Origin: Anthonomus grandis grandis
Lineage: Eukaryota; Arthropoda; Insecta; Coleoptera; Curculionidae
Direction of reading: 5' to 3'
DNA length: 64,000 nucleotides
NCBI RefSeq assembly: GCF_022605725.1
Contig: NC_065556.1
Coordinates: 5,766,001 to 5,830,000, forward strand
This document shows positions 44,931 to 55,711 of this stretch, in pieces (position 1 is the first letter of the stretch; each line of letters begins with the position of its first letter). Below the pieces are notes generated by a model. The model had not been told where the DNA came from. It saw only the letters and a program-made list of their open reading frames with translations, and did no database searches. The position numbers and the translations under genes are program-made.

Positions 44931-45164
44931 TTAATACAAAAAATATACATATTTTTTTGACACCGCATCGTCTTTTTTTTTCTAAATTGATAAATTATTA
45001 ATATAAATTTATTACCAATTTAGCAACCACCACTAAAAGAACCCTAACTAAAATAAAACTATTATTACTATTATTTTTTTTCCAGGTACCTATTTATACC
45101 TTGTCCTAATCTTGCTGCTTTTACTATTAGGTATTATAACTATTATCTTTCTTGTTAATGTTCT

Positions 45165-45325
45165 TAAACCTTAAAACACCCTGTAGATTAATATTACTTT
45201 TATTATAAATAATATTCGCCGTATTAGTGCACCTAAACTTTAAAACACCGTGTAGATTAATATTACTATTATTATAAATAATATTTTCCTTATTTATGCC
45301 CTCAACCTTAAAACCCTCCGTATAA
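45165..45325 (+). repeat. Tandem repeat, about 70-bp unit
   Basis: A unit containing AAACCTTAAAACACC, TGTAGATTAATATTACT and TTATAAATAATATT occurs twice with a partial third copy. The units differ at several positions. It looks like an ordinary minisatellite within the unidentified insertion. Confidence 0.65.
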
Positions 45326-46829
45326 TTCTATTTCTATACCTACTATTATTATCCTCATAAAAGTTGCGTAATATCAATAGCCTCTGTATATTTCAAATAT
45401 ATATTTATTAATATTTATATTCATTTTATTTATCCTAGTAGTTTATCAAAAACCGTTCAAAAGTGTCCCCATAACATTAATAATACATGAATAATTTATA
45501 ATACATTAATAAAATAACTCATGACGTCACGAGACGAACACGACGCGTTTATAATTGTTGCCAGACATCCTCCATCCTTCTCTAAAACAGCTTTTCCTAC
45601 TCTAACTCGTAACGCAAATGGGCCGAATTTGCCGCCGCGATACCGAAAACCCCGCGATTATGACATCTGGCCATGTGCGACTCGATAGTGACGTCGTCCT
45701 AATGCTTTTACATTGGGTGCTGGACCGCCAACTTTATTGTACCATGAGCTGGCCCCCTGTGTCTCCAGGGTATGACTGGTTGATTGGAACGGTTTTTTTT
45801 TGGGGGTTTTTCTTAAATAACAGCGCGTTGCGGAAAAACGGAAACATTTAAAGAAAAACGGTTTTTAATGGATTATAGCCAGATAGTGTCCGGTGATTTC
45901 AGAAAAAAAATGGTTGTTGTAGGTATCATAGGTATGCCGCTATAAAGCGTCAAAGTTAAAAAATGTGTAGAGCAAAAACTACTTTGCGTAGAAGGTTGTA
46001 AAGTACGTCGAAAAATAGGATTTAAAAAGTTCCTAAAACGCTGAAAGTTTAAAGTCTCTAGGTGCTGCCAATAAAAAGATATTAAGAAAAGTAGAAAAAA
46101 ACGGTCAAAAAAAGGCTCAAAAGGGGTTTATATTTGTTAACATAGCTCACCCTGTATAATACGTAGCGTCATGAATAATACCTCTATTTAATCATAAAGG
46201 ATTAAGCTTTCAAACGGTGTTAACAAAAAAAATTAAAAAAGTTCTTTAGGTATAGAAAAAAATTTATTTCTCAAAAAATTCAGTTTTTTTTTTCGAAAAA
46301 AAAAATTTTAAGTTTGAGCTCGTTTATCTCGGAAGGAGTTTCTTTTGAAAAAAAATAATTTTTATAAAAAAGAAAGCTACATTTACGTACAAAAGGGCCG
46401 CTTTGTTTGCATTGTCGGGAACATTACCGTTTAAGCCCCACAACCGTTCAAGTCCGCGAGGTACCGCGCAAAAAGCTCAAAATTCATTCACGGAAAAATC
46501 CGACTTCTAAAGGGTGTATCTTAAAAAGCGCCCTTTGAAAGTTGCTTTGCATAAAGGCCTTTGACGTCAATGAGTTTCAGAAAATTCGGCTCAGTCAGTT
46601 TTCCACAAGTTGCAGCACCGACTGTTTTCGCGAAAAAAGCGGTTTTTTGCCACACCCGCCCCTTCGGAGCGGCATGGCCAAAAAAAATTTACATCACGTA
46701 GCCTTAACCTTCCCACATAAAACGGTGAAAACCAGAAAAAAAAATTCACTATAGAAGCAAAGTTATTAACGTTTATGTGACGCGAGTCCTAAAATCTGTC
46801 AATTCTTCACGAGCACATATAAGAGCTTC

Positions 46830-47284
46830 GCTCTTAACAAGTTTATATTAATATCGCCCAACAAAATCAACTCATCACAAAGAGGTCAAATGTAACCAAT
46901 AGAATTCTCCAAGAGATTAATTGCATTTAAAGCGTTGAATTTTGGAGGACGATAAAAAATCCCTAATCCCAATTTAATGGTATTTACCTTCATAATAAGC
47001 CATTATTGCTCCAACTCCTTGTTCTTATCATAAGCATCAAATTTAGTTACACACAAGTCACTTCTGAAGTAAACACCAACACCACCACCTCTAGTATCAC
47101 GATCTACTCTTAAAAACCGGTAGCCCTCGATAGACACGTATTCATTAGAAATGTCCTTAGAAAGCCAACTTTCTGAGATAGCCAAAATATCCAATTTAAG
47201 ACCAAGAAGGCAATTTTTAATATCTACTGTGCTTGGCAGCAATGAACGTACGTTTAAATGACCCACTTTGAGACTAGATGCCAA
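46830..47284 (-). pseudogene. LINE endonuclease, N-terminal part
   Basis: The minus frame begins MASSLKVGHLNVRSLLPSTV and continues DILAISESWLSKDISNEYVS, the H-L-N-V-R-S-L...L-x-x-SE-x-W motif of APE-type endonucleases, with the metal-binding Glu. It includes RGGGVGVYFRSDL. After a stop at 47003 it continues with LGIFYRPPKF and ILLGDININLL near 46845, the GD-x-N motif. The remainder of the endonuclease lies at 43573 beyond the insertion. Confidence 0.75.
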
Positions 47285-47363
47285 AAAAAAAAAAATAAAT
47301 CATACCTTGATAAACCCAAAGTAACCAAAAAAAAGAAAAAAAAAACAGTAAAAAACAAACCAA

Positions 47364-48261
47364 CTAAGCCAGCAAACTTTCTAAGAACCCCATACTTTTT
47401 ATTGCATTTACTGGCTCACCATCATCCTTCCTAGCTAAGATCTGTCCATTTTTGTGCCATACAAATTTGTAACCTTTTTGTCTCAAATTCTTGGCTTTTT
47501 TAAAAAGTTCGTATGGGTTCGTATTTTCTTCTTTTAAGAAAATTCGATCCAATGAGTCTCCCAGCCCAGAGTTCTTCACTGTCATTTTTCCCTTCTTAGA
47601 GCGCTCTTCCAGAACCGCCCTTTTCAGCTCAGTGGGCAGAGTAAGTATAACCTTAGAATCGCAATTTTTTAGTGAAACATGTTTTATAAATTCTATGTTA
47701 GCCTCAGAAGCATCAACATTTAAAAATTGAAAAAGCCTGATTGCTTTTGAAGCCGTCTGGTTTTTCTCCTCTTCCCCCTTAATTAGCCCTGTTATGCATA
47801 CTTTATTTCTAATTTTGTTTAGTTCCTGTGAGGCTTGAGATGATTTCAAACATTCTACCTATTGTTTTAGGATAGCATTCTCTCGTACAACTTCATTTAC
47901 CATGTCCGTCAAAACTTTTAAGCGGGTCTTTTCTTCTTTGTACTTTTTGTTTAAAAAGTCTACGAATTTTCGAAGTTCCTTAATTTTATCCTGAAGGCTT
48001 CTAAAGAGCATCTTAAGCTCCGGATCTTCATTAGACGTACTGGGTTGCGCAAAAAGCAGCGATCTCCTAGTAATATTATTTACTGATGCATCCTCATCTT
48101 GTTTACATTCTGTACAGCACCACGGAGAATTCTTTGCTTGCATCACCCGAGCATCTACTCCGGTAACGTTTCCGCACTGAATGACCTTTGCAGTGGCCAC
48201 ACTGCTGTTTCATTTTCTTTCCAATGTTGGCCTTGCACATTTTACACGATTTTGAGGTCAT
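47364..48261 (-). pseudogene. LINE ORF1 protein with PHD-like zinc finger and coiled coil
   Basis: ORF1 proteins bind LINE RNA and act as chaperones. From 48261 the minus strand reads MTSKSCKMCKANIGKKMKQQ then CGHC, shifts frame near 48200, and continues to SPWCCTECKQDED, giving a Cys pattern like a PHD finger. Then comes a coiled coil, ELKMLFRSLQDKIKELRKFV, with regular leucines and lysines. After a stop at 47859 the last 161 residues read KVCITGLIKGEEEKNQTASK and YKFVWHKNGQILARKDDGEP, an RRM- and CTD-like end. Two lesions break it. Confidence 0.75.
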
Positions 48262-48712
48262 ATTGACAACACCGCGGGAGTAAAACTCAGTCGTTACAAT
48301 AGAATACCATGAAATACGACCTCGGTTCATAGTCCAATTCGATTGTTTATAAAGGTTGTCAAAGCAATTTTTTACTTTATAAGTATTTCTTTCGCCACGA
48401 TAACAGCACTGATGGATAATGCACTTGCCAGTTACTGATAAAACAATTAAATTAAACAAGCAAAAAAATTAAATTAAAAGCACTAAAAACTGATCTTATT
48501 TACTTTGAACTGCGTAAGCCAAACAACCGTGCTTCGGGCTACGCTGCCACCGAATATGAAAATGAATAACTTAATATTTCATGGTGCTTGTCTCTAGAAT
48601 AATATTAATCGGTTTACTTGTAAAGGATCTAATTTTGGTAGGTTTTTTCGTATGAAGTGAAATTTATGTATTTTGTTTTATCAACATTAAGTGATAATTT
48701 GTTTGCCTCAAA

Positions 48713-49116
48713 TCATTTCGTTATTTTCAAAAAGTCCCTTTCTGGTTCAGTTTTTAGACCGTTGAAAGTTTTTCCTATATAGAGTATTACGGTATCGTCT
48801 GCGTAACTTATAATTTTTCCTGTCATGGATAAATGTGAGAGACTGTTCATATATAATAGTATAAAAAAGGAGAGATCCCAATTCTGTTTCTTGTGGAACT
48901 CCACAATGTCACTTTTCTAAAATCGCTCTGAGTGCCATTTATTTTTACTGTTTGCGCTCTATTTGAAAGATAACTTTTAATTAGTTGCCATACATTTCCA
49001 GTTTCTTTAACAAAATTTTATGATTTGAACAGTATCAAATGCTTTTGACAAGTTTACAAAAATACAAAGCATTGGTTAATTTTGGTCAAGGCAATAATAC
49101 AGACTTGAAGTAAGTT
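48713..49116 (-). pseudogene. LINE RT, part downstream of the piggyBac insertion
   Basis: From 49116 the minus strand reads LKLTSSLYYCLDQN, a stop, then CIFVNLSKAFDTVQI, the F-x-DLSKAFDTV block (with Asn in place of the first Asp). In a shifted frame near 48900 comes VEFHKKQNWDLSFFILLYMN and GKIISYADDTVILYIG, the palm YADD with both Asp preserved. The frame then fades. It is broken by a stop and at least one frameshift. Confidence 0.75.
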
Positions 49117-49120
49117 TTAA

Positions 49121-50531
49121 CCCATTAGCGCCCAGCGTCATCATTTGATGACGCCAGAAATTGGTGGGGATAAGAGCGCCCGAGTAGGTTGGTGATTGCC
49201 GAAGGCTGTCTAATGCATTAGAGCAATGCCTACACAATATTCTGCAGGTGATATTTATTAGTGTTTGTGTTTACTTGTCCGTCGAAAATCACATTGTTTC
49301 TTAAAGATTTTGACTAGAAAGACCTGCTATAGGCCCATAGGTCATATTTCCTTTAGTATTAGGGGTAAGATACTTTCTTTAGTGTGTTTTACAACCAAAG
49401 AGTTGTAGAAATATTGTAAAAATATTACGATATTTCTAGTTGATTTTTTTTAGCCGAAAACCTAACCTAAATCTCTGTGTCCTTAAATTAGAACACTGGG
49501 TTATAAAAATTTTTTTTTAATTATTTTTAGACTGGCAAAAAATGAATAGACATAGTTTTAAGAACTTAGACGATGCGGTGGAATATCTCTATTCTAACCA
49601 AATAGATGCTGATATTGTGGTATTACCTCCCGAGGTGGATGACATAGACGATATCGACGATGGCGACTTAGAAGCGGTTTTATGTCCAGGACGTCCCAGG
49701 GGTTGTGGAGATACAGGTAGAAGAACAAAATGATTGGGAATCGGAAGATGATCTACCGCTGTCAAATTTCATAAAAAGGGTGCATGCAGGAATAACCCAT
49801 GTATGAAAATATTGAAGAAGAAGTTTGTGCCGAAGCTTTCCACAAAATAAAAGAAGAATTATAGGAATTAACACCACTACAAATATTTGAGAAGTTTTTT
49901 GATGATGATTTTTATCATCTTCTTCAAAGAGAGACCATGAGATACGCCTAACAGAAAAATAAACATGATTTTTTTGTAACTTCGGAGGACCTCAGAATTT
50001 TTATCGGGTTTTTGATTTTTTCTGGATATCATGCCTTACCAAGTGAAAGAGACTATTGATCTGAAAGAGAAGATTTGGGTGTTCCTCTAGTAAAAAATGC
50101 GTTTTCCAGAAATGCCTACAAGGAAATAAAATCTTGTCTTCACTTTGCTGACAATTCCCTTGCAAATCATAACAAAAAATGTAATGTCACTCTTTGTGTA
50201 CCTTATTGTTTTAACAATTTTCATAAAAAAAATAGTTTTTTAATTCATGTTTAATAAAAACCTCTGATTTTTTTATCAGTACATTAGTTTTATCTTATAA
50301 TATATGAAGTATTTATATTTACTTATTTGTTTTTTTTTCTATATTTCAATATGGGATTATATATCTTATATAAGCCCAGCGTCCTCATGAGGACGGTCTA
50401 TTTTTTGACCCAATGATCAAAAAAATTACCCAAAAATCAAAAAAAAAAAATTTAATTTTTTTGAGCCAAAACAAACATGTTAACCAAAACTCAAATTGAA
50501 ATTCAAAAAAAAAAAGTTGGGCCTTAATGGG
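49121..50531 (+). mobile_element. PiggyBac element, internally deleted
   Basis: The ends are CCCATTAGCGCCCAGCG at 49121 and, on the other strand, CCCATTAAGGCCCAACT ending at 50531. TTAA is present at 49117-49120 and 50532-50535, the target duplication of piggyBac. Subterminal perfect palindromes lie at 49135-49154 and 50380-50395, both preceded by GCCCAGCGTC or GCCCAGCG. The total of 1411 bp is too short for an autonomous copy, and only the N-terminal coding part remains (49542-50200). Confidence 0.9.
49542..50200 (+). pseudogene. PiggyBac transposase, N-terminal part
   Basis: The frame starts MNRHSFKNLDDAVEYLYSNQ, with a highly acidic stretch (DDIDDIDDGD), and shifts near 49690 to QVEEQNDWESEDDLPLSNFI. 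Beyond a stop, 49865-50170 reads LTPLQIFEKFFDDDFYHLL, VTSEDLRIFIGFLIFSGYHA and IKSCLHFADNSLANHN. These match the start of the DDE_Tnp_1_7 domain (the TPL-x-x-F-x-x-FF, F-x-G-I-L-x-x-SGY and L-x-F-x-DN blocks). The catalytic DDD and the C-terminal zinc region are absent through deletion. Confidence 0.85.
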
Positions 50532-50535
50532 TTAA

Positions 50536-51380
50536 TATGGCATCTTCTGTAGACTTTTTTTCACGAAATCCATATTGGCTCTCAGACAATACCTGATATT
50601 TTGTTAAAAATTTTACAATCCTTATTTTAATAATTTTTGAGATATTTGTTATAAGTGACACCGGTCTGTAATTACTAAGGTCATCTTCAGATCTATTTTT
50701 ATGCAGCGGTATAACTACTCCCTTTTTAAGTGCTTCTGGAAATGTGCCACTACTAAAACAAAGGTTGATAATATAAAAAAGGGGACTTGAAATATGCTTT
50801 TTAATTTTTTGTAGTACTTTGGTTTTTAGTCCGTCATATCCAGAAGCATTTCTAGTTTTTAATTGAAGAGTTATATTTTCTACTTTCTGAGGGGTTATGT
50901 CATAAAAAAATATTGAGTACTCATTGCGTTCTTCAAAAATTGCATTTATTGAATTTATTTTAAAGGCAAGCTTTTCTCCTATTTCGCTAAAAAAGTTATT
51001 ACTTAATGAAAAATGTTAAATTGAAAATGTCTTTTATTATTTCACCTAAATTTAGTTTTATTTGTTTTTTTTTCTTTTTATATTCTTGCTTATTTATTAA
51101 GTTATTTATGTTGTTCCACAAAATTTTGCTTGAATTTTTACCTTTTGCTATTTGTCTTGAAATGTATTCTTTCTTTGCTTTCTTTATTTGTTTTGTTAGT
51201 AAGTTTTTACATTTTTTATACTTATTTTAAGTATCGATTTACTGGTTGTTCAAGATATTTTTTAAATAGAATATTCTTTTGAGTGATTGCTTTATTTATA
51301 GTCTTATTGATCCAGTTTTGTTTTCCTGTATTTTTTTGTTTTGCCTTTATGTATGTTTGTTTCTATCTATATAAAAGTTT
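50536..51380 (-). pseudogene. LINE RT N-terminal part, upstream of the piggyBac insertion
   Basis: Minus-strand translation gives a lysine-rich linker (51380-51000), then a NASGYDGLKTKVLQKIKKHI block, LCFSSGTFPEALKKGVVIPL and SEDDLSNYRPVSLITNISKI, then LSESQYGFREKKSTEDAI at the border. These are the first RT blocks of Jockey-like LINEs in correct order. Frames shift at several places. The border with piggyBac is the TTAA at 50532. Confidence 0.75.
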
Positions 51381-51779
51381 AGTTTTTAAAGAAAGTTGTT
51401 TCTCTTTTTATTTACATTGTTCTCATTATACATAGAAGACCAGTTGTCGTTCTTGTTGAAATTGTATCATTTAGTTCGATTATTAAAAATAAATATATTT
51501 AAAAATAAATGACTACATTTTTGTAATTTTGCAAGGCGTTTTCTACCAAAAAATGATCAAGGCAAGTTTTTAAAGCGGTTCTTGTAAAGTCGTTGATATA
51601 AGAAGTACATTTAAAAAACGATACTATATTTTTATATTATTCATTGACCTCATAATCCGCATTCATATTACAATAAATTCTTTAATAATATATGCTAAAA
51701 AAAATTTTAAAACCAAAATGTAAACATAACGAAAACAATCAACTAAGCTCCTTATACTTATGACCTGTGAGTAGGAATA

Positions 51780-52015
51780 AAATAATAAAAAATAAGCTCT
51801 CTAAAAAATAACAGCAGCCCTGGAATTGATAAAATTGCGGTAAAACTTATGAAAAACAACCACAAATATTTCCGTGATCCCCTGATTCATATAATTAATT
51901 TCATTTTTAAGAACGGTACAATTCCCTGACAATTTAAGATATCAGTTATTACACCAATCTATAAATCAAATGACAAAACACAAATAAATAATTGTAGGCC
52001 ACTTCACTGTAATAA
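51780..52015 (+). pseudogene. LINE RT N-terminal fragment
   Basis: The plus strand reads LKNNSSPGIDKIAVKLMKNN, then DPLIHIINFIFKNGTIP, a stop, then FKISVITPIYKSNDKTQINN and CRPL. This corresponds to the SPGIDGI...PL-x-H-I-I-N...P-x-x-x-K-x-x-x-x-x-P-I-Y-K-SGD...NYRP block of LINE RTs. It is in opposite orientation to the LINE on its left and has no continuation. Confidence 0.65.
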
Positions 52016-52690
52016 TTGAATGTAATATTTTTTCTTTTGCTAAAATTGAGTAATCACTGGTATCGTGATAAACTAACCATGTTTATCAATAAAATAACAA
52101 AATATCCCCTCTGTCCCCTATGTAGGTGGTGCGCTCAACCCGAAACAGTCAATATTTATTGTAGTGTAATCAATGTTCTAAGCTTCGGACATACTTGCTT
52201 TAATCCTACAGGGGGGAATACTTAATAAAAAGAAGAATAATAGATTATACAAATTAACTTTTATTATCCTAAATTAACAATACACTATAAATATTCCTGT
52301 TACTACGTAGTTACTTCCAATCATGTAATTTGACTCAAATTTCAACTTGTATGCTAAATGTTATTAATACCTTTTTTCTTTCAGGTTATTGGAATTATTG
52401 TGTGAAGAAACTGACAAGTAAGTACATCCTTTCGATATTTGCTCTTTTGTCAGAAGAATTTAATATAATTTATTTTTATTTATTAATTTTCAAATTTTCT
52501 TTTAATAAATATATATATTTCAGTTCTTTTTATATAAAATTCTTTAAAACTAATTTTCAGTTAAATACGAGGTCCAAGATGGTTTCTTGTTAAAAACAAT
52601 ACCAAAATACTTTTGAAATCTCTACTTTGTTCTTTTGTTTGACTAATATTTATTTTTGTTGGATATATGTCAAAAAAACTACTTCAGACT
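52016..52690. other. Unassigned DNA
   Basis: No coding similarity was recognised. Small ORFs are AT-driven. Confidence 0.4.
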
Positions 52691-53539
52691 AGCAATAGTC
52701 TATTTTGTTGACGTTTGGATCTTCACGAGATCATCCTCAGGACTCTGAAAGATACATAAAAAGCAGATAAAATCATTAAGTTAAAAATCATTGAATCAAC
52801 TTTATAGAATTAAAATCACATTAAGTAAAATTAATTATTTTGAAAATTTCTTATAAAACTTAACCAAAATTAAAAAAAAAAACTAAGACTCCATACAATC
52901 TCTAACCCTTCCTAATTTTAAAACCAAAAGGCTACAATTGATAATATTAGGAAGATTCTACCAAAATGAGCATGATCAAAACTTGCATATACACTTACAT
53001 ATAATGTAGATGGTCCTCGTCACTAACAATAACTATAATATCAAAATCATTATAAGAAATTCATAGATCCTTCCGTGCTCCAGAGTTTTAAATTTTTTTT
53101 TTCTCTGTTATCTTATAACCATATCCTATGTTGGGAGATGAATTCGGACAATCGTTTCAAGCAGCCAATCCACTTATCAATTCTTTATAAAAGTAAAAAC
53201 AAAACATAGATAAGGTTTGTTCTAAATATTTCTTTTTTGGATAGATATACCTGGGGACTCACATAGTGTTAGGAATTAGGTTATGTACGAGGTGTTGTTT
53301 TTAGATTAGACTTTTATGTTGCTAATAAAGTTAAAATAAGCATTACTTAGATTGTCAGCATCCTATTTTTTATGATTGCTATTTGTTTTTTTAATTGCAA
53401 TCATTTTACTTAAGAGTCTCTTTTTATAATTTTGCAGTCTAGAAAGAATTTCATTTTTTTTTTAATCAAATGGATGTTAAAACTTTTAAGTGCTTAGCAA
53501 GAGCGGTTTTTGAACTACTGTTAATAAGTAGATAAGGTT

Positions 53540-53645
53540 ATGTACTTCTTTTATGTTCAGAAATTCTAGTCTTTAAATATCTAAAAGTTTGACCGAAATA
53601 AACACCTTTGGATTCACAACATGGAATTTTATAGATTGCGTTAAT
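53540..53645 (-). pseudogene. GIY-YIG endonuclease of Penelope-like element
   Basis: The minus frame reads NAIYKIPCCESKGVYFGQT then FRYLKTRISEHKRST. This fits the V/I-Y-x-I-x-C...YIGQT...L-x-x-RI-x-EH pattern of the GIY-YIG nuclease that nicks target DNA for Penelope-like elements. The second tyrosine motif reads VYFG in place of YIG. The usual second half of the domain is broken by stops. It is one frame off from the preceding RT end. Confidence 0.7.
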
Positions 53646-53835
53646 TTAAGTCCTTTGGTGTTTTCGTTTTTAATTTTAAAAAGAACAGTTTGATAGTGTC
53701 TTCAATCTTGAAAGCATTAACTACTGTCATTAAGTTTTCTTGCAATCTTCTTAGAGAGATTACTGGCATAGGGTATTTTAAAGTTTTGATCAGTTTTTGA
53801 GTTATTTGATTAGTTGTTGAACAATATTTTATCAA

Positions 53836-54790
53836 TTAATTTATGTGGACAATCATTATTTAGAAAAAATGTTTTTTATTTTAAGAAGATTTTTTATGAT
53901 AGTCGATATGAGAGAGTTGTAGTGCCCTACTGTTCAAATATTTTATAGAATTAATTTTTTGTTTAAAAGAGTGATAAGAGTTATAGCTTAAAAATCTTTT
54001 TGAAAATGTTGGTTTTTGGTACCAATCTGTTTTTATTACATTTTGGTTGATTCTAATTAATAAAATGTCAAGGAAAGGGATTGAGTTGCTAGACTCTATT
54101 TCGATCGTAAATTGCTGATTTGAATGAAAACTATTAAATGTGTCAGAAAGAACACTAATTTAGTCGGCAGGCATGCTAATAATAATGTCATCGACGTATC
54201 GTAGGAAAAATGGTAACTTAAAAGATAATTGATCAATGCATATGTTTTGAAGTTCACTTATAATGATGTCGGAACAAATAGGTGATAAACAATTACCCAT
54301 ACCTAATCCAAAAATTTGTTGGTAAGATTGTCCATTAAAAAGGAAATAATTATTTTGAAATACGAAATTTAAGAGGTCTAGAACCTCTTGCAAAAATAAC
54401 CTACATCGGTCTTTTATTAGGTCCTACATTCTCATTAAAATTGCAATAACAAGGTCTGTTGGAATATTTGTAAGCAAGGAAATAACATACACTGATACTA
54501 AGATATAATTTGGTGGTAATTGGAAATCTTGCAACAAGTTGAGAACTACAAAGGATTTTTTCGTATAATGACGATCTTTCTCAAAGGCACCATCAATCAA
54601 ACTGGCCAAAAACTTTGTTAACTGGGATTTAAGTTGGGGAACCAATAGAGTTTACTATGGGTCTCAACGATACATTCTCTTTGTAAATTATTGGTAAACA
54701 ATGCAGTTTTAGAAAAATACCATTATTACATTTAATAAGTTGTTTTTTAAACTTCTTCTTTTTTTAGACCTAGTCTACCTAAGAGTTTGT
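53836..54790 (-). pseudogene. Penelope-like element RT
   Basis: Near 54720-54650 the minus strand reads LHCLPIIYKENVSLRPIVNS and IGSPT, the PK-x-HK-x-x-x-PLRPIVS block. 54645-54424 reads PPNYILVSVYVISLLTNIPT, where the SLDV-x-SLFTNIP motif has lost its catalytic Asp (Tyr instead). 54393-54160 reads FGLGMGNCLSPICSDIIISE and PFFLRYVDDIIISM, with the catalytic YVDD intact. 53835-53641 contains the thumb-like region. The missing first Asp and the frame breaks make it inactive. Confidence 0.8.
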
Positions 54791-54800
54791 TTATTTTGTT

Positions 54801-55709
54801 CTCAATAGTGATTGAAGGGGGTGTTATTTAGTTCTATGTAGTTATTCTGATTTGATCAAAGTTTGCTACTTTTTTCGAGTTATACATTTCTTTCCATTAC
54901 CACAGTAACATTGCCCTTATCTGCTTTTAAAATTAAAATGTCTAAATTTAAATGGGTTTTATTTCAAAAAAATGTTTGTTACTTTACCGTTGACCTTTTG
55001 TGCTCTATGCATTCGTTGTTCGAGTGCACATTTTCATGCTTATCTCTTATTATTATAACCCGGTCCTAAGCATTGCCTTAAACATCAAAACCTGCTTCAG
55101 TCAATATTAGCAAAAAATAATTAACAACTAAAACCCAGAGTAGGGGTATGGGACATGGAAAACATCCTTCTGTAATTTTGACAAAGGCGGATGTTTGACC
55201 AATGGCCGCCTAGTTAACATACACCTTATCCACTGAGTGGTGGTTCATTTTACTTCTCTACGGCTTATGGGTCGCTGGATGAATTTATTTGAGGTGTTAT
55301 TAAATGAATCCTCTATATCTGAAAAAGCATATAGCATCTATTTCTTTTGTTTTTAATGTATTTTTTATATCGCGTACGAGATGCTGGAGAACATGGGTGG
55401 TAGATTTTCATGGTGGGTAAAATGTCTTGCTTAAATTGGAGAGTTTTGCATAAATTTACTCCTGACATAACGCTTGACGAAAATTATCTTTTTACATCAT
55501 TTTGAGAAAAAAGGAGATAAGGCTAATTAGGCAATAAGACTTTAGTTCCCCTCGTCGTCTTCTAGTAATTGCTATAAATAGAAGATAATCAAACTTACCA
55601 ATATTAAAAGTAGTTTACTTATATAATATATATTAACTTTTTTGCTGTTTTGTTTCTACTTTTATTTTTATTTTTATTAACGTTTACATTTTAAAAATTC
55701 AAAGGTATA
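54801..55709. other. Unassigned DNA
   Basis: No coding similarity was recognised. The 5' end of the Penelope-like element may extend a short way into it. Confidence 0.35.
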
Positions 55710-55711
55710 TA

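Larger units (their letters stand above)
43590..46820. mobile_element. Unidentified insertion splitting a LINE endonuclease
   Basis: The flanking frames belong to one LINE, so this block is an insertion or a set of insertions. Faint inverted similarity exists between its ends: CGCTCCGCTCTCAAGTAACT at 43635 and GAGCGAAGCTCTTATATGTG on the minus strand from about 46838. Inside are a direct repeat (43837-44130 and 44621-44930), a small tandem repeat (45165-45325), a mariner-like end CTCACCCTGTA near 46145, and a GC-rich tract (45520-45800) holding TGACGTCA at 45522 and another at 46562. No coding block was recognised. Confidence 0.45.
42240..48261 (-). mobile_element. Jockey-like LINE with ORF1 and ORF2, interrupted and 3'-truncated
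   Basis: ORF1 (48261-47364), the start of the ORF2 endonuclease (47284-46830), and the rest of the endonuclease plus early RT (43573-42240) occur in the right order and orientation for one LINE. About 3.2 kb of other DNA (43590-46820) splits the endonuclease. The RT stops at the STGTALLDVLDEI block, so palm, thumb and tail are lost. Loss of the 3' end in a LINE points to later deletion or recombination rather than normal 5' truncation. Confidence 0.7.
48560..51380 (-). mobile_element. Jockey-like LINE interrupted by piggyBac
   Basis: RT coding occurs on the minus strand at 51380-50536 and again at 49116-48713. The gap is filled exactly by a piggyBac remnant with TTAA at both sides. Removing it joins the RT blocks KKSTEDAI and LKLTSS in the same frame. 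The 5' part (51380-51000) is a lysine-rich linker. Both ends of the LINE are indistinct. It is a different copy from the LINE at 42240-48261. Confidence 0.75.
52690..54800 (-). mobile_element. Penelope-like retroelement (GIY-YIG type), decayed
   Basis: RT coding (54790-53836) is followed on the same strand by a GIY-YIG endonuclease remnant (53645-53540) and, further along, by a terminal motif at 52740-52707: CTGAGGA, a GATCT/AGATC stem, then CAAACGTCAAC. This order (RT, then GIY-YIG, then terminal repeat) is that of Penelope-like elements. A second terminal repeat at the 5' side was not found. The 0.8 kb between endonuclease and terminal motif is non-coding. Confidence 0.75.

Noticed and set aside
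45618..45851. Plus ORF with SWPPVSPG, resembling a mariner WPPRSPD block
   Set aside because: Only a few residues match and neither neighbouring catalytic block is present, so it is probably chance in GC-rich DNA.
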